Assembly: GCA_013297875.1 (NCBI GenBank)
Contig: JAAFIW010000011.1
Span: 82,257 to 146,256, forward strand
Reading direction: 5' to 3'
Origin: Comamonadaceae bacterium
Lineage (GTDB): Bacteria; Pseudomonadota; Gammaproteobacteria; Burkholderiales; Burkholderiaceae_C
DNA: 64,000 nucleotides
Under the pieces are notes generated by a model. The model had not been told where the DNA came from, ran no database searches, and saw only the letters and a list, made by a program, of their open reading frames with translations. The position numbers and the translations under genes are program-made. Positions 42,457 through 50,711 of the stretch are shown here, piece after piece. The number at the start of each line of letters is the position of its first letter. The stretch's first letter is position 1.

Positions 42457-43354
42457 TCGTGTTGCCGGGTGGTTGGGGTAAGGCGGGAGCGGCGGGAACC
42501 GGTTCAGGCCAGATTTGCGCGCCCGCCTCGGCCGCCTTTTGCGCGGCATCAGCCTGTGCCTGTTCGCGCCGGAGCGTTTCCAGCGCCGACAGGCAATAGT
42601 GCGAAAACCACAGCGAGGAAAACGCAAACACCAGGGTGTAAATCCAGATGGCCAGCGGAATCAGCACCACAAACGCGGCCACAAACACCACGCCCGATGC
42701 CCATACGATGCTGGGTGCCGCGCCCAGGTAACCGGTAATGACGCCAATGCCCAGCAGCGGCCCCCGGTGGCGGCGAAAAATCTCTTTGCGTTCTTGCGGG
42801 CTGGCATGCTCGGCCAGGGCATCAAAACTCATCACCCGGTAGGTCAGCCAGCCCCAGATCAGGGGCGGCAAAATCAGTACCAGCGGCGGCACAAACCACA
42901 GCGGAATCGAGACCACCACGGCCAGCACGGCCAGGGCCGTGGAGCCGAGCGACCACGCCACACTGGTGGCAAACCCCGCGCCCTTTTTGCGCTCCAGCGC
43001 GTCAAAGCGTCGCTGCGCTACCAGCCGCACCAGCGCCGGTGTCATCAGCAGCGCCACCACCAGCAGCGACAGCATCACCACCAGCGGCATGAGGGCCACC
43101 ACAATCACCAGCGGCGCCAGCACCGCCTTGATGCCGCCCATCCCGATGCCTTGCAGCCAGTTCCACAGCCCCGTCAGCCAGGTGTAGGCATCCAGCGCGC
43201 TGCGCACCGACTGCAAGGCCGAATCCCACAGCAAATACCACGCCCCCAGGCCAACTGCGACCATCAACACCAGCGGCAACAGCGACAAGGCAATCACCTG
43301 CGGGTGCAGGCAGTAGGCAGCGGCGCGCCAGAAAGAATTCATCAGCAGGTTCAT
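42446..43354 (-). CDS. EI24-domain (CysZ-like) integral membrane protein
   Basis: 302 residues from the ATG at 43354 (MNLLMNSFWRAAAYCLHPQV is the family start; the open frame extends 20 residues further up). Six or so hydrophobic segments: LSLLPLVLMVAVGLGAWYLL, VIVVALMPLVVMLSLLVVAL, LAVLAVVVSIPLWFVPPLVL, LPPLIWGWLTYRVMSFDALA and a pair near residue 235. EI24/CysZ proteins include sulfate channels and uncharacterised betaproteobacterial homologues; this one has an Ala/Pro-rich cytoplasmic tail. No cysteine-biosynthesis genes are adjacent, so sulfate transport is only one possibility. Confidence 0.85.
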   Translation of the reverse strand: MNLLMNSFWRAAAYCLHPQVIALSLLPLVLMVAVGLGAWYLLWDSALQSVRSALDAYTWLTGLWNWLQGIGMGGIKAVLAPLVIVVALMPLVVMLSLLVVALLMTPALVRLVAQRRFDALERKKGAGFATSVAWSLGSTALAVLAVVVSIPLWFVPPLVLILPPLIWGWLTYRVMSFDALAEHASPQERKEIFRRHRGPLLGIGVITGYLGAAPSIVWASGVVFVAAFVVLIPLAIWIYTLVFAFSSLWFSHYCLSALETLRREQAQADAAQKAAEAGAQIWPEPVPAAPALPQPPGNTTTS

Positions 43355-43426
43355 GGGGCGCAGGATAACGCTGCCCGGTGGCTTATCGGCTGGCCCAGGT
43401 AGCTTGTGTTGCATACACAGATCTTT

Positions 43427-43486
43427 CGCTACTGATTCAATAGCTGCCTGTGCAGTATTTGCATGGGCTGGTGGCCGAAATGATCA
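43427..43486. repeat. Dispersed AGCTGCTTGAGCA repeat
   Basis: CGCTACTGATTCAATAGCTG, CCTGTGCAGTATTTGCATGG and GGTGGCCGAAATG: direct orientation; its end touches the stop codon of the ABC ATPase gene (43484-43486). Confidence 0.8.
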
Positions 43487-44143
43487 AATGCGGATGCCAC
43501 TGCCACTCAAATGCAGTACCCGATCCGCCCGCGCAGCCGCCGCCTGCGAGTGCGTGACCAGCACCAGCGCGGCACCGTGTTCGCGGGTTTGGGCCAGCAG
43601 CACGTCCAGCACCTTGGCCGAGGTGGTCGGATCCAGGTTGCCGGTGGGCTCGTCGGCCAGCAGCAGGGCAGGGCGGTGCACCAGCGCCCGGGCAATTGCT
43701 ACGCGCTGCAACTGGCCGCCTGACAGCTGCTGCGGCAGCCGCGCACCCAGGCCGTCCAGGCCCACGGCTTGCAGCATCCGGGCCACCCGTTCGTCGTCTG
43801 GTTGCTGCATCAGCAGCAGGGGCAGGGCGATGTTTTGTGCCACGTCCAGGTGGGGCAGCACGTGAAAGGCCTGGAACACAAAACCGATGTGCTGGCGGCG
43901 CAGCAGGGCCAGTTGCGCATCGCTGCGCTGCCCCAGGTCGTGGCCCATCACCTGCACCTGGCCCGCGTCCCAGGTGTCCAGGCCGGCCAGACAGTTCAGC
44001 AAGGTCGATTTGCCCACGCCCGACTCGCCCACGATGGCCACAAACTCGCCGGCGGCCACGGTGAACGACACGTTGGCAAACACGCTGCTGTCGCCATAGC
44101 GTTTGGCGAGGTTTTTCACTTGAACGGGTGGGGTGGGTGTCAT
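43484..44143 (-). CDS. ABC transporter ATP-binding protein (LolD/MacB-type ATPase)
   Basis: 219 residues from the ATG at 44143. Walker A GESGVGKSTLLN, Q-loop VFQAFHVLPHLDVAQNIALP, ABC signature LSGGQLQRVAIARAL, Walker B LLLADEPTGNLDP and H-loop VLVTHS. The DEPTGNLD sequence and small size fit the MacB/LolD/FtsE group that powers mechanotransmission-type exporters. No permease gene is adjacent: EI24 lies downstream and miaA upstream, so the partner is elsewhere, or the EI24 protein might be a partner (speculative). Confidence 0.93.
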   Translation of the reverse strand: MTPTPPVQVKNLAKRYGDSSVFANVSFTVAAGEFVAIVGESGVGKSTLLNCLAGLDTWDAGQVQVMGHDLGQRSDAQLALLRRQHIGFVFQAFHVLPHLDVAQNIALPLLLMQQPDDERVARMLQAVGLDGLGARLPQQLSGGQLQRVAIARALVHRPALLLADEPTGNLDPTTSAKVLDVLLAQTREHGAALVLVTHSQAAAARADRVLHLSGSGIRI

Positions 44144-44248
44144 GGCGGGAAAACTAAGGAGCAAGGCAAAGATGCGAACCTTACCGCGCTACGAGTAGCA
44201 ACAAGCGGGCAGTGGGGCAGGGTGGCAGCCCGAATGGTTCCCATATCA

Positions 44249-44299
44249 CTATGAAATAGATAGCTGCTTGAGCAGTATTTACATGGGCTGAAGGGCTGA
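44249..44299. repeat. Dispersed AGCTGCTTGAGCA repeat at the 3' end of miaA
   Basis: CTATGAAATAGATAGCTGCT, TGAGCAGTATTTACATGGGC and TGAAGGGC: direct orientation. The miaA stop (44279-44281) and its last codons, read as QPM, are in the repeat. Confidence 0.85.
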
Positions 44300-45295
44300 A
44301 ACGTCCATAAAACCGGCCACCGCCGACACCACCTGCGCCAATGCGTCTGGTGCGTCACATGCCACCACACGACGCTGCGGCATGCTGCGCAGCCAGGTGA
44401 TCTGGCGTTTGGCCAGTTGGCGGGTGGCGAAGATGCTTTTGTCGCGCAGCAGGGCCATCTCCAGCGCACCGCCAGCGGCCTCTGACGCGTCCAGCGCCTG
44501 CCACACCTGGCGGTAGCCCACGCAGCGCATGGCGGGCAGGTCGGCGTGCAGATCGGGGCGCTGGCGCAGGCTGCGCACCTCGTCGACCAGGCCTGCAGCC
44601 AGCATCATGTCCAGGCGCTGGGCAATGCGTGTGTGTAGCCAGGCCCTGTCGACTGGTTCTAAGGAAAAAAGGCCACTCGCCCAGGTGAGTGCTGCTGGAG
44701 CAGCTATATTTTTGGTAGCGTTTTCAGCGTTGGACACACGCGATTGAAAGCTGGAAAGTGGCCTGCCCGACACGGCAAACACCTCCAGCGCCCGCTGAAT
44801 GCGCTGGCTGTCGGCCGGTGCCAGGCGCTGCGCGGTGGCGGGGTCAACCTGCGCCAGTTGGGCATGCAGCGCGGGCCAGCCCTTTTCTGCGGCCTCGGCC
44901 TCGATGGCGGCCCGCACAGCCGCATCGGCGCGGGGCATGTCGTCCAGTCCGTCAAACAGCGCTTTGAAGTACATCATGGTGCCGCCCACCAGCAAAGGCA
45001 GCTTGCCACGCGCGGTGATGTCGGCCACCAAGGCCTGCGCATCGGCTACAAATTCGGCCGCGCTGTAGGGCTGGTGCGGCTCGCGGATGTTGATCAGGTG
45101 GTGCGGCACGGCCGCCAGCTCGGCCGCGCTGGGCTTGGCCGTGCCAATGTCCATGCCCCGGTAGACCAAGGCAGAGTCCACCGAAATGATCTCGGCAGGC
45201 CAGCGGTGCGCAATGGCCAGGGCGGCTGCTGTTTTGCCCGATGCGGTAGGGCCTGCAAGGCAGATAACCGGATACAAATTCAAAGCAGAAGTCAT
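44279..45295 (-). CDS. miaA: tRNA dimethylallyltransferase
   Basis: 338 residues. Adds a dimethylallyl group to A37 of tRNAs reading UNN codons. P-loop [17 protein letters not shown] at about residue 13, [17 protein letters not shown] with the catalytic Asp region, [54 protein letters not shown] and [14 protein letters not shown]. An extra stretch around [20 protein letters not shown] is encoded by a dispersed repeat in frame, and a second copy supplies the stop codon. The ATG abuts the stop of the Bcr/CflA pump gene, so the two are coupled. No mutL neighbour, unlike the common arrangement. Confidence 0.96.
   Translation of the reverse strand: MTSALNLYPVICLAGPTASGKTAAALAIAHRWPAEIISVDSALVYRGMDIGTAKPSAAELAAVPHHLINIREPHQPYSAAEFVADAQALVADITARGKLPLLVGGTMMYFKALFDGLDDMPRADAAVRAAIEAEAAEKGWPALHAQLAQVDPATAQRLAPADSQRIQRALEVFAVSGRPLSSFQSRVSNAENATKNIAAPAALTWASGLFSLEPVDRAWLHTRIAQRLDMMLAAGLVDEVRSLRQRPDLHADLPAMRCVGYRQVWQALDASEAAGGALEMALLRDKSIFATRQLAKRQITWLRSMPQRRVVACDAPDALAQVVSAVAGFMDVSALQPM
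44671..44720. repeat. Dispersed AGCTGCTTGAGCA repeat inside miaA
   Basis: GGCCACTCGCCCAGGTGAGT, GCTGCTGGAGCAGCTATATT and GGTAGCG: an in-frame copy close in sequence to the one in nadE (both have TGCTGGAGCAGCTAT). Translated as [13 protein letters not shown]. Confidence 0.8.
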
Positions 45296-46573
45296 TCAAA
45301 AGTTCTGGCTGTTCGTCTGCGACTTCTGCGCAGCTTCTGCGCCCTCTGCGTCCGGTACCCGCTCCCGCAGTCTCTGCACCGGCACCCACGCAAAAAACGT
45401 AATCACCGCCGACCAGAACCATACGCCATACACCAACGCATCGGCCGTGCCATCAATGCTTTTGCCCAGCCACAGCCCCACGCCAAACGCCACCACCGTG
45501 AGCAAAAAGCCCGACAGCGCCGACGCGGCCCCGGCGAACTGTGGAAACGGCGCGATGGCCCCGGTTTGCGTGCAGGGCTGGTGAATGCCGTGCCCCAGCA
45601 TAAACAGGTAGTGCGGCAGCAAAAATGCCCACCAGGTGTGTACCCCAGCCAGTGCCAGCACGCCCATCAGGCTGCCGCCGCTTAAGGTTAGAAAGCCCGC
45701 CACTTTCACCGCGCCCTTCAAGCCGACGCGCGGCAGCAGGCGGCGGCACAGCAGGGTGCCGCCGATGTAAGCCAGCGAGGCGCTGGCCATGGCCAGGCCG
45801 TACAAGGGCTTGGAAAAACCATAGACCTGCAAAAACGCAAACGACGAAGCCGCCAAAAAGGTAAACAGCCCCGCGTAGCTGGCCGCCAGCAAGCCCGCCC
45901 AGGCCACAAACGCGGGGTGGCGGGCAATGTGGCCCCAATTGCCCGCCAGGGTGCGCAGGCTCAGCGGCGTGGGCTGGCGCACCGTTTCTTCAAACCGCGA
46001 TACCAGCAAGCCCAGCACCCCGGCACCAAACACCGCCAGCACCGACAGCGCCCAGCGCCAGCCCACCCAGGAGGCCAGCAGCCCGCCCAGCAGCGGGCTC
46101 AGGCAGGCAATCACGCCCAGGCCACCCAGCGCCTGCGCCATCACCTTCGCCCCTTGCGAGGGCTCGTACAGGTCACGCACGATGGCGCGGGCACACATCA
46201 CCGCCGCACCCATGGCCACGCCCTGCACGGCGCGCGTGGCAATCAACCACTCAAACGTGGGCGCCAAGGTATTGCCCACAGCCGCCACGGTGTACAGCGA
46301 CAGACCGCATAGCAGCACCGGCTTGCGCCCAAACCGGTCAGACAGTGGCCCCCAAAACAGCTGCGAAATACCAAAACACAGCAGCAACGCCGTCAGCGTC
46401 AGCTGCGCCTGCGTCACGCTACCCGCCAGGTCGCCGGTGAGCTGGGGCAGGGCGGGCAGGTACAGGTCGGTGGTGATGGGCTGCGCGCCCAACAACAGGG
46501 CGAGCATCCAGGCAACCAGGCGGGGAGACATGGCAACGGGTGAGCGGATCGAGTCGGAAAGAGAGGCTGGCAT
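45296..46573 (-). CDS. Bcr/CflA-family multidrug efflux MFS transporter
   Basis: 425 residues, about 12 membrane segments. Drug:H+ antiporter (DHA1) features: TTDLYLPALPQLTGDLAGSV in helix 1, motif A GPLSDRFGRKPVLLCGLSLY, and VQGVAMGAAVMCARAIVRDL with motif C-like ACLSPLLGGLLASWVGWRWA. These match Bcr/CflA proteins (bicyclomycin, chloramphenicol and similar export). The C-terminus is charged (ERVPDAEGAEAAQKSQTNSQ). The stop directly precedes the miaA ATG. Start at 46573; an ATG 14 codons later is possible. Confidence 0.92.
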   Translation of the reverse strand: MPASLSDSIRSPVAMSPRLVAWMLALLLGAQPITTDLYLPALPQLTGDLAGSVTQAQLTLTALLLCFGISQLFWGPLSDRFGRKPVLLCGLSLYTVAAVGNTLAPTFEWLIATRAVQGVAMGAAVMCARAIVRDLYEPSQGAKVMAQALGGLGVIACLSPLLGGLLASWVGWRWALSVLAVFGAGVLGLLVSRFEETVRQPTPLSLRTLAGNWGHIARHPAFVAWAGLLAASYAGLFTFLAASSFAFLQVYGFSKPLYGLAMASASLAYIGGTLLCRRLLPRVGLKGAVKVAGFLTLSGGSLMGVLALAGVHTWWAFLLPHYLFMLGHGIHQPCTQTGAIAPFPQFAGAASALSGFLLTVVAFGVGLWLGKSIDGTADALVYGVWFWSAVITFFAWVPVQRLRERVPDAEGAEAAQKSQTNSQNF

Positions 46574-46644
46574 GAGGCGATTGGTGGGTTCAGGTCAGCG
46601 TAGCAGATTCATTTTGGGCGTCGGGAAGGCGCTAACCTTCACCC

Positions 46645-46968
46645 ATGCCCCGCCCCCACTACCATGTCTACGTCATCGAACTGGCCGATCAGGCCTGGAA
46701 CAGTGCCAAGTTCCGCCGCTGCAACCCCGACTACCAACTGGGCAAGCCCTTCGTCTACGTGGGCATGACCGGGCTGGATCCTGATGTGCGGTTTGATAAA
46801 CACAAAGCGGGCATTCAAGCCAACGCCTTTGTGAAGCAATGGGGGCTGCGTCTGCTACCCCAGCTGTACGAGCGCTACAACCCCATGCCCTACCAGGCGG
46901 CGCGCGAGATGGAGGTGGAGCTGGGCATTGCGCTGCGGGCGAAGGGGTATGGGGTGTGGCAGGCCTGA
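46645..46968 (+). CDS. Small GIY-YIG-like protein
   Basis: 107 residues. HYHVYVIELADQAW near the start and KPFVYVGMTGLDPDVRFDKH correspond to the first two strands and the conserved Arg helix of GIY-YIG nuclease folds (VYVIEL for GIY, VYVGMT for YIG, then RFxxH). The C-terminal part contains a Glu-rich helix (YQAAREMEVELGIALRAKGY). Such short stand-alone proteins occur in many proteobacteria without a known function; some may be nucleases. Divergent from the Bcr/CflA gene. Confidence 0.65.
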   Translation: MPRPHYHVYVIELADQAWNSAKFRRCNPDYQLGKPFVYVGMTGLDPDVRFDKHKAGIQANAFVKQWGLRLLPQLYERYNPMPYQAAREMEVELGIALRAKGYGVWQA

Positions 46969-47011
46969 GGCTGACTGACGCTGATCTGGTGTCAGATCAC
47001 TCTGTTTTTCA

Positions 47012-47074
47012 CTACAAAATTCATAGCTGCTTGAGCAATGAATTCATGGGCTGATGCCCGATTTAATTCAAAAA
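47012..47074. repeat. Dispersed AGCTGCTTGAGCA repeat
   Basis: CTACAAAATTCATAGCTGCT, TGAGCAATGAATTCATGGGC and GATGCCCGATTTAA: a direct-orientation, near-consensus copy between the GIY-YIG-like gene and the convergent zapD end. Confidence 0.9.
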
Positions 47075-47101
47075 CACTCTGGCAGGGCTCAGCGGAACAA
47101 C

Positions 47102-47857
47102 TCAAGCACACAGGGTCAGCTCGAACGCCGCGTCGTCTACGCTGACCATGAGTTTGTCGGCGGCATGCTGGCGCATGAGGCGAACCGACACGATCAGCCG
47201 GTTTGCGCTGATCTCTGGCACCAGGCCCATTTGCGGGTTGATCCGCAGGCGCAGCAACTGAAAACTGCGTCCGGCCGGCAAGGTTTGCTGCAACTGCCCG
47301 GCAATGGCCATTACCTTTTGCGGATTACCCGAATCGCGCAGCAGCCGCAGGAGCAGATGAACCGACTCAGCCAGCGGGCTTAGGGTGGACGCCCAGCGCT
47401 CAACATCGGCACGGCGCTCGGTGGCGCTTCGGTGCTGCCAGGCGTAGTAAGCAGGTAAGTCAAACTCGCAGGTGCCGCCGGGAATACCCACCCGACTGCG
47501 CACACTCATCAGCCACTCGTTGTCCGCCAGCGCCAGCCCGACTTTGCCAGGTAGGTTATTCAGCGTGGCAAAGCAATCGTCCAGTTTGGCAACGACTTCG
47601 TCCAGTTTGTCATGCGCAATGCCCGGGTTGCCGCGCAAGGCGGCCAGGACGTTTTTCTGTTTTTCCAGATCTTTCATCACGTCGGACTTCAAGTCAGCCC
47701 GGGCCGCGACATCCATCACCTCAAACAGGGTGGTCAGCGCGTAATGGTGGTCAATCGGGTGGTCGCGCGGCACCAATTGGCCCAGGCGGCGAAACAGGTG
47801 TTCCAGGCGCAGGTAGGTGCGGATGCGTTCGTTAAATGGGTATTCGTACAGGATCAC
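47102..47857 (-). CDS. zapD: Cell division protein ZapD
   Basis: 251 residues, the family length, from a GTG start (VILYEYPFNERIRTYLRLEH is the invariant opening). Further landmarks: RDHPIDHHYALTTLFEVMDV, AARADLKSDVMKDLEKQKNV, GIPGGTCEFDLPAYYAW and GLVPEISANRLIVSVR. ZapD binds the FtsZ C-terminal tail and bundles filaments at the division ring. It follows coaE in the conserved pilB-pilC-pilD-coaE-zapD order. Confidence 0.96.
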   Translation of the reverse strand: MILYEYPFNERIRTYLRLEHLFRRLGQLVPRDHPIDHHYALTTLFEVMDVAARADLKSDVMKDLEKQKNVLAALRGNPGIAHDKLDEVVAKLDDCFATLNNLPGKVGLALADNEWLMSVRSRVGIPGGTCEFDLPAYYAWQHRSATERRADVERWASTLSPLAESVHLLLRLLRDSGNPQKVMAIAGQLQQTLPAGRSFQLLRLRINPQMGLVPEISANRLIVSVRLMRQHAADKLMVSVDDAAFELTLCA

Positions 47858-47891
47858 GGTTTGAATCAGCGGTCAATTGCTGTTTGCACAA

Positions 47892-48506
47892 TCATAGCCC
47901 GAGGGTATTGGCTAATTGGCCAATCTCGGTGTGCAATTGTTCAATTGTCACGGCGTCATTGAAAACCACAGCATCGGCGGCGGCCAGGCGTGCACCGCGT
48001 GGTGCCTGCGCTGCGATGATCTGCTGGACAGCTTCCTCACCCAAGCCGTTGCGCTTGACCACGCGGCGAATCTGGGTTTCAACCGTGCAATCGACCACCC
48101 ATACGTGGTCGAGCTGCGAGCGCCAGCGCCCCGATTCAAGCAACAGGGGAATGTCGTACACCAAAACCCGAAAGCCTGCTTGTTTGGCCCGCTCGATCTG
48201 GCGCATCATTTCAGCGCCTACCAAAGGGTGAACAATGGCTTCCAGCTGCGCACGGGCCGACGGGTTGGAAAATATGCGCAGACGCATGCGTTCCCTGCTC
48301 AACGCGCCATCGGTTATATATTCGTCACCAAATACCTCCCGTATTCTGGCAATGGCGCTTCCGCCTTTTTCGGTGGTTTGGCGTGAAATAGCATCGGCAT
48401 CAATGGTGCCTGCACCCAGTGCACCGAGCATGGACGCAACGGTAGATTTTCCGCTGCCAATACCACCGGTCAGGCCGAGCCGTACTAGGCCGCTTGCAGA
48501 GTGCAT
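47892..48506 (-). CDS. coaE: Dephospho-CoA kinase
   Basis: 204 residues from the ATG at 48506; a TTG three codons upstream abuts the pilD stop. Last step of coenzyme A synthesis: phosphorylation of the 3'-hydroxyl of dephospho-CoA. P-loop LGLTGGIGSGKSTVASM, then DADAISRQTTEKGGSAIARI, HPLVGAEMMRQIERAK, VYDIPLLLESGRW and VVDCTVETQIRRVVKRNGL (the CoaE lid region). Sits between pilD and zapD as in most Burkholderiales. Confidence 0.97.
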   Translation of the reverse strand: MHSASGLVRLGLTGGIGSGKSTVASMLGALGAGTIDADAISRQTTEKGGSAIARIREVFGDEYITDGALSRERMRLRIFSNPSARAQLEAIVHPLVGAEMMRQIERAKQAGFRVLVYDIPLLLESGRWRSQLDHVWVVDCTVETQIRRVVKRNGLGEEAVQQIIAAQAPRGARLAAADAVVFNDAVTIEQLHTEIGQLANTLGL

Positions 48507-48515
48507 GGGTCGCAA

Positions 48516-49442
48516 CTACAAACCAAATGCCTTGAGCATCCGGGCCGGGCCCCAGAACATGGCCAAAAACCCGGCACCCGCGAGAAACGGACCAAATGGA
48601 ATGAAATCCCCGTCACGCAAACCCGAAGTCATTTTGATCGCAATACCGATGACCGAGCCCACCAGAGAAGCCAATAGAATAATCGGCAGCAGCCCCAGCC
48701 AGCCAAACCATACCCCCAAAGCCGCAAAGAGTTTGAAGTCGCCGGCCGCCATGGCAACGTCTCTACCGGTAATTTTGCAGAATACAAAATTAATAATCCA
48801 CAAAGAACTGTAGCCCGCCACGGCACCCAACACTGCTTGATCCAAGGGTATAGCGATCCACTTCAGGGTGCTGGCCAGCAGCCCTGCCCACAAAAGCCCT
48901 AGCGTCAAAACATCTGGCAGGTAGGTGGTGTCCCAATCAATTAACGCCGCCGTCAGCAACATGACGCAGAAAAAACACCAAGCCCCGGCAGTGGTTGTCC
49001 AGCCCCATTGGAATACACAAAATGCGAACAGGCCACCCGTCACCAATTCAACCACCGGATATCGCAGGCCGATCGCCGTGCCACAAGCCGAGCATTTGCC
49101 GCGCAACAGGCAATAGCTGAGAACAGGGATATTCTGGTACCAGGCTATCGCATGCCCACACTTCTGACAGCGCGAGCGGGGTGCCCACAGCGACAAGGCA
49201 GGCACTGCTTCCATTTGCGCCGCCAAGCGGGTGGTTTCTGCTTTGAGCGAGTCGTCGAGAGGCTTTGCGAAGACCCGTTTGTGCAAGTCTTCATCAGACA
49301 GCAATTCATTGATCGTGTCGCGCCACCAACCGATTTCCATGATTCTGGGTGTGCGGTAGATCACCACATTCAAAAAACTACCGATCAACAGCCCAAGCAG
49401 ACCCGCCAGCACCGGATCCACCAGCCAAGTATCGACACCCAT
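48516..49442 (-). CDS. pilD: Type IV prepilin peptidase / N-methyltransferase
   Basis: 308 residues. Inner-membrane aspartic protease that cleaves the prepilin leader and methylates the new N-terminus. The N-terminal domain has IGSFLNVVIYRTP and two zinc-binding CxxC pairs (CQKCGH and CSACG). Catalytic aspartates are expected in LIDWDTTYLPD and in AAGDFKLFAALG, where the family has GxGD; here Ala replaces the first Gly. About eight membrane helices. The start overlaps the pilC stop (TGATG), so they are coupled. Confidence 0.95.
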   Translation of the reverse strand: MGVDTWLVDPVLAGLLGLLIGSFLNVVIYRTPRIMEIGWWRDTINELLSDEDLHKRVFAKPLDDSLKAETTRLAAQMEAVPALSLWAPRSRCQKCGHAIAWYQNIPVLSYCLLRGKCSACGTAIGLRYPVVELVTGGLFAFCVFQWGWTTTAGAWCFFCVMLLTAALIDWDTTYLPDVLTLGLLWAGLLASTLKWIAIPLDQAVLGAVAGYSSLWIINFVFCKITGRDVAMAAGDFKLFAALGVWFGWLGLLPIILLASLVGSVIGIAIKMTSGLRDGDFIPFGPFLAGAGFLAMFWGPARMLKAFGL

Positions 49443-50677
49443 CAGACCACTTGACCCAGTTTGAAAATTGGCAAGTACATCGATACCACAATGCCGCCAA
49501 TGATGGTTCCCAAAATCACAATAATAATAGGCTCCATCAAACTGGACAGACCCGCCACCATGTCATCGACTTCCGACTCGTAGAAGTCGGCCGCTTTTCC
49601 CAGCATGTGATCGATAGAGCCAGACTCTTCGCCAATCGAACACATTTGCAAAACCATTGATGGAAACACGTTGGCATTGTCCATCGCCGCCGTCAAACTG
49701 GTACCCGTGGATACCTCCTGTTGAATTTTTTCAGTGGCTCTGGCATACACAGAATTGCCCGAAGCACCACCCACCGAATCAAGTGCCTCGACCAGAGGAA
49801 CACCCGCAGCAAACATCGTGGACAAGGTGCGTGTCCACCGGGCGATCACTGATTTATAAACCAATTCGCCAAAAATCGGCATTTTGAGCATCAATCGATC
49901 CATAAAGGCCTGCACTTTTTCGCTGCGTTTCCAAGCCTGCATGAAAAAGTAAAAACCCCCACCAATACCGCCAAATATCAACCACCAATACTTCACAAAA
50001 ATTTCGCTAATAGCCATGACGACCAATGTTGGCGCGGGCAAGTCCGCTCCAAATGAAGTAAAAACCTCTTTGAATGCAGGAATGACAAAGATCATAATGA
50101 CCGCAACCACCACAAACGCCACCACCAAAACGGCAATTGGATACATCAGGGCCGCTTTGATTTTCGATTTGATCGCTTCTGTCTTTTCCATGTAAACAGC
50201 CAGGCGATCCAGCAATTGCTCCAAAATACCTGCGGCTTCACCCGCTTCAACGAGGTTGCAGTACAGGTTATCGAAATAGATGGGGAACTTGCGGAACGCT
50301 GCGCTGAGTGAGGTACCCGTTTCCACATCGGTTCGGATATCGTTGAGCAATTTGGTTACGCTGGGGTTCGGATTACCCCGGCCAACAATGTCAAAGGCCT
50401 GCAACAGGGGCACACCAGCCTTCATCATCGTCGCTAGCTGACGTGTGAAAATCGCCAGGTCTTTTGGCTTGATCGATCGGCCCGAACGCATCTTGCGTTT
50501 CTTGATCTTCGTCGGGAAAATACCCTGGCGGCGTAGAGAAGCTTGAACCTGGTTTTCTCCAGATGCCCGGACTTCGCCTTTAACGGGTTTCCCGTTGCGG
50601 TCTTTGCCAACCCACTCGAAGACGAATTCCTTAACGTCTTTTGGCTTTGCTCTAGTCGTTGCGCTTGCTGTTGCCAT
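49442..50677 (-). CDS. pilC: Type IV pilus inner-membrane platform protein
   Basis: 411 residues; AGGA precedes the ATG. PilC/GspF family with two T2SSF domains: residues about 75-200 (AIFTRQLATMMKAGVPLLQA, FPIYFDNLYCNLVEAGEAAG) and about 280-400 (RWTRTLSTMFAAGVPLVEAL, FPSMVLQMCSIGEESGSIDH), with three membrane segments (LVVAFVVVAVIMIFVIPAF and others). It connects the PilB ATPase to pilus assembly. Located 35 bp after pilB. Confidence 0.97.
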   Translation of the reverse strand: MATASATTRAKPKDVKEFVFEWVGKDRNGKPVKGEVRASGENQVQASLRRQGIFPTKIKKRKMRSGRSIKPKDLAIFTRQLATMMKAGVPLLQAFDIVGRGNPNPSVTKLLNDIRTDVETGTSLSAAFRKFPIYFDNLYCNLVEAGEAAGILEQLLDRLAVYMEKTEAIKSKIKAALMYPIAVLVVAFVVVAVIMIFVIPAFKEVFTSFGADLPAPTLVVMAISEIFVKYWWLIFGGIGGGFYFFMQAWKRSEKVQAFMDRLMLKMPIFGELVYKSVIARWTRTLSTMFAAGVPLVEALDSVGGASGNSVYARATEKIQQEVSTGTSLTAAMDNANVFPSMVLQMCSIGEESGSIDHMLGKAADFYESEVDDMVAGLSSLMEPIIIVILGTIIGGIVVSMYLPIFKLGQVV

Positions 50678-50711
50678 ATTGAATTCCTAGTGTTTTATAG
50701 ATTGGCTGAGC